In this document: positions 60,865-64,000 of the stretch, one piece after another
How positions within the stretch are numbered: position 1 is the stretch's first letter
Layout: every line of letters starts with the position of its first letter
Assembly (NCBI RefSeq): GCF_001027285.1
Contig: NZ_CP011509.1
Span: 6,720,501 to 6,784,500 of the forward strand
Source: Archangium gephyra
GTDB taxonomy: Bacteria; Myxococcota; Myxococcia; Myxococcales; Myxococcaceae
Direction: 5' to 3'
Length of the DNA: 64,000 nt
Notes under the pieces: model-generated
The model's input: only the letters and a program-made list of their open reading frames with translations
The model's database searches: none
Told to the model about the DNA's origin: nothing
Translations under genes and position numbers: made by a program

Positions 60865-62017
60865 CCTGGCGAAGCTCCCGGAAGAACGCGCGCACGTCCC
60901 CGAGCAACAGCTCGGGTGCATCGACGGCCGCGAAGTGGCCTCCTCGTGCCATCTCCGTGTAGCGCCGCAGGTCGTACCGGGCCTCCAGCCAGCTCCGGGG
61001 CGGCAGGGGCATGTCCTTCGGGAAGACCGCCACCGCCGTGGGCACCCGCACCGGATTGCTCTGATCCGCGCGCCCCTTGCCATGGGTCTCGTAGTACAGG
61101 TTGGCCGCGCTCGCGGCGCTGTTCGTCACCCAGTAGAGCATCAGGTTCGTCAGCAACCAGTCCTTCGAGAGCACTCGCTCCAGGTCCCCATCGCAATCCG
61201 TCCAGGTCTGGAACTTCTCGACGAACCACGCGGCGAGCCCCGCCGGTGAATCACTCTGCCCGATGGCCAGCGACATGGGCTTGGTGCTCTGCACCTGGAA
61301 ATAGCCCATCTCCTTCGCCATGATCGGCGCCACCTTCTGGCCATACGCCTGGGCCAGTTCGCTCTGCTCGCCCCCGGGCGGCGGCCCCGCGAAGGCCATG
61401 TTGAGGTGGAGGCCCACCAGGTTCCCGGCATGCTCCACCCCGAGCGCCGAGGTGACGAGCGCTCCCCAGTCTCCTCCCTGCGCGCCATAGCGCGGATAGC
61501 CCAGGTGCTCCGTCATGAGCCGATTGAACGCCGCCGCCACGCGCGAGACATCCCACCCCGGCTCGCGCGGCTTGCCGCTGAAGCCGTAGCCGGGCAGCGC
61601 GGGGATGATCACGTCGAAGGCGTCCGCCGCGTCTCCTCCGTGCGCCGCCGGATCCGTCAGCGGGCCGATCAGGTGGTGGAAGTCGTAGTTGGAGCAGGGC
61701 CAGCCGTGGGTCAGCAGCAAGGGCAGGGGAGACGGCCCCTTCCCCCGGACATGCCAGAAGTGGAGGTCCACGCCATCCACCTCGCACAGGAACTGCGGGT
61801 AACGATTGAGCTCGGCCTCGTGCCGGCGCCAGTCGTACTGGTGACGCCAGTACGTGCACAGCTCGCGCACATAGGAAACATTGGCGCCGTGCTCCCAGGG
61901 GCCACCGGGCAGTGGCTCGGGATAGCGGGTGGCGTCGAGACGGCGGTGCAGGTCGGTGAGGACGTCCCGCGGCACATCGATACGAAAAGGGCGTGGAGGC
62001 ATGCGGCACCGTGCCAC
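60842..62017 (-). CDS. Epoxide hydrolase, alpha/beta-hydrolase with EHN domain
   Basis: The protein is 391 aa from GTG 62017, which has GGAG upstream; ATG 62002 is the alternative. The epoxide hydrolase N-terminal domain is clear (FRIDVPRDVLTDLHRRLDATRYP, WRRHEAELNRYPQFLCEVDG in pieces). Then come the oxyanion motif LLTHGWPCSNYDF, the nucleophile Asp in GAQGGDWGALV, a lid with YWVTNSAASAANLYYE supplying the ring-opening Tyr, and the catalytic His in EMARGGHFAAVD. It resembles bacterial microsomal-type epoxide hydrolases. It should open epoxides to diols in the cytoplasm. Physiological substrate unknown. Confidence 0.93.
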   Translation of the reverse strand: MARCRMPPRPFRIDVPRDVLTDLHRRLDATRYPEPLPGGPWEHGANVSYVRELCTYWRHQYDWRRHEAELNRYPQFLCEVDGVDLHFWHVRGKGPSPLPLLLTHGWPCSNYDFHHLIGPLTDPAAHGGDAADAFDVIIPALPGYGFSGKPREPGWDVSRVAAAFNRLMTEHLGYPRYGAQGGDWGALVTSALGVEHAGNLVGLHLNMAFAGPPPGGEQSELAQAYGQKVAPIMAKEMGYFQVQSTKPMSLAIGQSDSPAGLAAWFVEKFQTWTDCDGDLERVLSKDWLLTNLMLYWVTNSAASAANLYYETHGKGRADQSNPVRVPTAVAVFPKDMPLPPRSWLEARYDLRRYTEMARGGHFAAVDAPELLLGDVRAFFRELRQATRAQGG

Positions 62018-62056
62018 ACGAGCTCCACGCCGCGAGATGCTAAAAAAGCATCGCGC

Positions 62057-63382
62057 TCAGCCCTGGACCGCCTCGTAGGCCGAGCGCCAGAAGTCCACGA
62101 AGGCCGCGGGCGCCGCCGGAGAGTCCATCATCCGCTGCGTCATCAGCACGCCCACCACTCCCGTCTGGGGATCCCAGTAGCAGGACGTTCCGTAACCGCC
62201 GTCCCAGCCCAACCCGCGCGGATCCCCGGGCTCGTGCTTGTGGACGATGGAGAGCGCGTAGCCCCAGCCGCGCTTGTCCCAGAAGCCAGGACCGAACGGC
62301 GACACGGCCTTCTGTTGCGGGGTGATGTGGTCCGTCGTCATGAGCTCGATCGAGCGCTCGGAGAGGAGACGTCTGCCTCCGTGCTCGCCCTTGTTCAGCA
62401 TCATCCGGGCGAAGGCGAGGTAGTCGTCGGCCGTCGAGACCAGGCCTCCGGACGCGGACGGGAAACCCTGCGGGCGGCTGAACTGGCTCTCCGGGCCGGC
62501 GGCGTCGAAGACGTCGAACCTTCCCGTCACGGGATTGCGCCAGTAGGCGGTAGCCAGCCGGTCCAGCTTCCCCGCCGGGACGCTGAAGCCGCTGTCCTTC
62601 ATGCCCAGCGGCTCGAAGATGCGCTCCTGGAAGAAGTCCCCGAGCGACTTGCCCGCGGCTCGCGCGAGCAGCACGCCCAGCACGGTCAGGCCGGTGTCAT
62701 ACATCCAGGCCTCGCCCGGTTGATGCATCAGCGGCAGGGAGCCCAGGGCGCGGATCCACGCATCCGGGCTCGGCGCCTTCGGCAGCGACGGGCCCACCGC
62801 GACGCCCTTCTCGGTCATGGCCTGGAGGATCGGATACGGAGCCTGCGTGAAGATCGCGCCCATGCCCATGCGCAGCGTCAGGAGATCGCTGACGAGGATG
62901 GGGCGATTCGCGGGCACGGTGTCATCCAATGGCCCATCGAGCCGCTTGAGCACCTGGCGGTGGGCGAGCTCGGGCAACAGGCGGTCCACCGGCTCGTCGA
63001 GGCGGAGCTTTCCGTCCTCCACCAGCATCATCGTCGCGGCGCCCGTGATCGGCTTGGTCAGCGAGGCGATCCGGAAGAGGGTGTCACGCCGCATCGGGGC
63101 CGTGCCGCCGAAGGCCAGGGTGCCCATCGCGTCCGCGTGGAACTCGTCACCCCGGCTGAGCAGCGTCACGACGCCTGGCAGATCGCCCCGCTCGACATGG
63201 GCGGCCATCACGGCATGCATGCGCTCGAGCCCTTCTTTGGAGAACCCCGCTCCGGCCATCGTCTTCCTTACGTCCGCCCGGGTGCCACCGCACGCCGCCG
63301 ACGCTCCGAGCGCCGTGGCGCCCACCAGCAGGCTCCGGCGATTGAGCCCCACGTGCGCCGCACCGTTCTTTCGACGTTGCAT
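62057..63382 (-). CDS. Exported serine hydrolase, beta-lactamase (class C/esterase) family
   Basis: The 442-aa protein starts with a twin-arginine signal (NRRSLLVGATALGASAAC), which also contains a possible lipobox. The SxxK nucleophile is Ser107 in ASLTK. The second motif is MYDTG and the third region is WDGGYGTSCYWD, replacing the KTG of true beta-lactamases, as in esterase-type members (EstB-like, LpqK-like). GGGGAGGAG precedes ATG 63382. It is divergent from an HxlR regulator with paired dyads between them, which suggests inducible expression. Confidence 0.9.
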   Translation of the reverse strand: MQRRKNGAAHVGLNRRSLLVGATALGASAACGGTRADVRKTMAGAGFSKEGLERMHAVMAAHVERGDLPGVVTLLSRGDEFHADAMGTLAFGGTAPMRRDTLFRIASLTKPITGAATMMLVEDGKLRLDEPVDRLLPELAHRQVLKRLDGPLDDTVPANRPILVSDLLTLRMGMGAIFTQAPYPILQAMTEKGVAVGPSLPKAPSPDAWIRALGSLPLMHQPGEAWMYDTGLTVLGVLLARAAGKSLGDFFQERIFEPLGMKDSGFSVPAGKLDRLATAYWRNPVTGRFDVFDAAGPESQFSRPQGFPSASGGLVSTADDYLAFARMMLNKGEHGGRRLLSERSIELMTTDHITPQQKAVSPFGPGFWDKRGWGYALSIVHKHEPGDPRGLGWDGGYGTSCYWDPQTGVVGVLMTQRMMDSPAAPAAFVDFWRSAYEAVQG

Positions 63383-63414
63383 CGTCCGCTCCTCCCCGAC
63401 AGGACTGATTGCGA

Positions 63415-63464
63415 AATGCAACCAGTTGTAGGCTAGGAGCACTGGTGCGAGAATGCAACCGGTT
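63415..63464. promoter_or_regulatory. Probable HxlR operator: two direct repeats with dyad cores
   Basis: AATGCAACCAGTT (63415-63427) and AATGCAACCGGTT (63452-63464) are direct repeats 37 bases apart in the 99-base gap between divergent genes. Each core is near-palindromic (CAACCAGTTG and AACCGGTT), suiting a dimeric winged-helix protein. They probably bind the product of the gene at 63482 and control both promoters. Confidence 0.6.
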
Positions 63465-63481
63465 TTTCCTGGAGCAGAAGG

Positions 63482-63994
63482 ATGAGCACCGCACACCGGT
63501 CGGGTTGCCCGATCAATCTCTCGCTGGAGGTCTTCGGGGACCGATGGAGCCTGATCATCCTGCGCGACATGATGTTCGGCGGCCGGAGGCACTTCCGCGA
63601 GCTGCTGAATCAATCCGAGGAAGGCATCTCGTCCAACATCCTGGCCGATCGCCTGAAGATGTTGCTGGACGAGGGGATGATCTCGAAGACCGATGATCCC
63701 AGCCACAAGCAGAAGGCGATCTACAGCCTGACGGAGAAGTCCATCGCGCTGGTGCCCATCTTCGCGCACCTGGGCGCCTGGGGACGCAGGTACCTGCCCG
63801 TGAGCGAGGAGCTCAGCATCCGCGCCCAGCTCCTGGAGGAGGGCGGCCCGGCCATGTGGGAGCAGTTCATGGCCGAGCTGCGCGAGCTCCACCTCGGTGA
63901 GCCGGCGAACCTGGAGGGCCCGACCGTCGCCGAGCAGCTCCAGGCCGCCTACGAGAAGGTCCGCGCCCGGCAGGCGGCGAAAACCCGGCGCTGA
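63482..63994 (+). CDS. HxlR-family transcriptional regulator
   Basis: The 170-aa protein is a winged-helix HxlR regulator: GCPINLSLEVFGDRWSLIILRDMMFGG at the start in pieces, then FRELLNQSEEGISSNILADRLKML as the recognition region and AIYSLTEKSIALVPIF in the wing. The cysteine in SGCPIN is at the position where other HxlR-type proteins sense oxidants or electrophiles. AGAAGG precedes ATG 63482. It is divergent from the serine hydrolase, which it likely regulates. Confidence 0.93.
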   Translation: MSTAHRSGCPINLSLEVFGDRWSLIILRDMMFGGRRHFRELLNQSEEGISSNILADRLKMLLDEGMISKTDDPSHKQKAIYSLTEKSIALVPIFAHLGAWGRRYLPVSEELSIRAQLLEEGGPAMWEQFMAELRELHLGEPANLEGPTVAEQLQAAYEKVRARQAAKTRR

Positions 63995-64000
63995 AGCGCG

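Overview
The window is GC-rich, densely coded DNA from a delta-proteobacterial predator, most likely a myxobacterium of the Cystobacterineae (Archangium/Cystobacter/Melittangium type). The evidence is the gene content: long WD40/STAND proteins, several caspase-fold peptidases, many stand-alone histidine kinases, lipoproteins, a secreted phospholipase C, and small proteins of myxobacterial style. No rRNA, tRNA, CRISPR array, transposase or phage gene was seen.

Layout. 1-1363: end of an unknown gene, a small hypothetical and an outer-membrane-like protein. 1570-8647: a CHAT protease / membrane-anchored nSTAND1 ATPase with 16 WD40 blades, with a convergent third caspase-fold protein overlapping its end. 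8745-16188: STAS-like protein, Coq4-like protein, enoyl-CoA hydratase, a translationally coupled kinase / response regulator / DUF885 metalloprotein set, and a LysR protein reduced to its DNA-binding domain. 16252-27185: exported phospholipase C, a discoidin lipoprotein, an ABC-2 exporter, a MEDS protein with a hybrid kinase, and an M13 metallopeptidase. 27247-34149: a split VioB-like pair, divergent from a three-gene operon that reads as lysine to pipecolate to aminoadipate. 34210-40556: assorted single genes, then an isocyanide synthase plus cytochrome P450 pair. 40705-51000: a lipoprotein, an ECF sigma / anti-sigma / caspase-barrel operon, a zincin, a sensor kinase whose stop codon appears lost, a GNAT and a cNMP-binding protein. 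51327-57073: a second, intact copy of the CHAT / nSTAND1-WD40 module. 57160-63994: a second zincin, an Ala-rich 652-residue protein, an inverted REP pair, an epoxide hydrolase, and a serine hydrolase divergent from its probable HxlR regulator.

The main system is the pair of CHAT plus nSTAND1-TM-WD40 modules. In each, the protease gene overlaps the ATPase gene by ATGA. Each ATPase has a Walker A/B NTPase, one membrane span, sixteen near-identical 42-residue WD40 blades and a conserved cysteine tail. Variation between blades sits mainly at the three residues known as ligand-binding hotspots on the top face of WD40 propellers. This looks like a repertoire-style recognition surface wired to a suicide protease. 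With the convergent H270/C321 protein and the sigma-linked caspase, four clan-CD-like proteases lie in 64 kb.

Most functions are read from protein motifs by eye. No database search, structure prediction or alignment was run.
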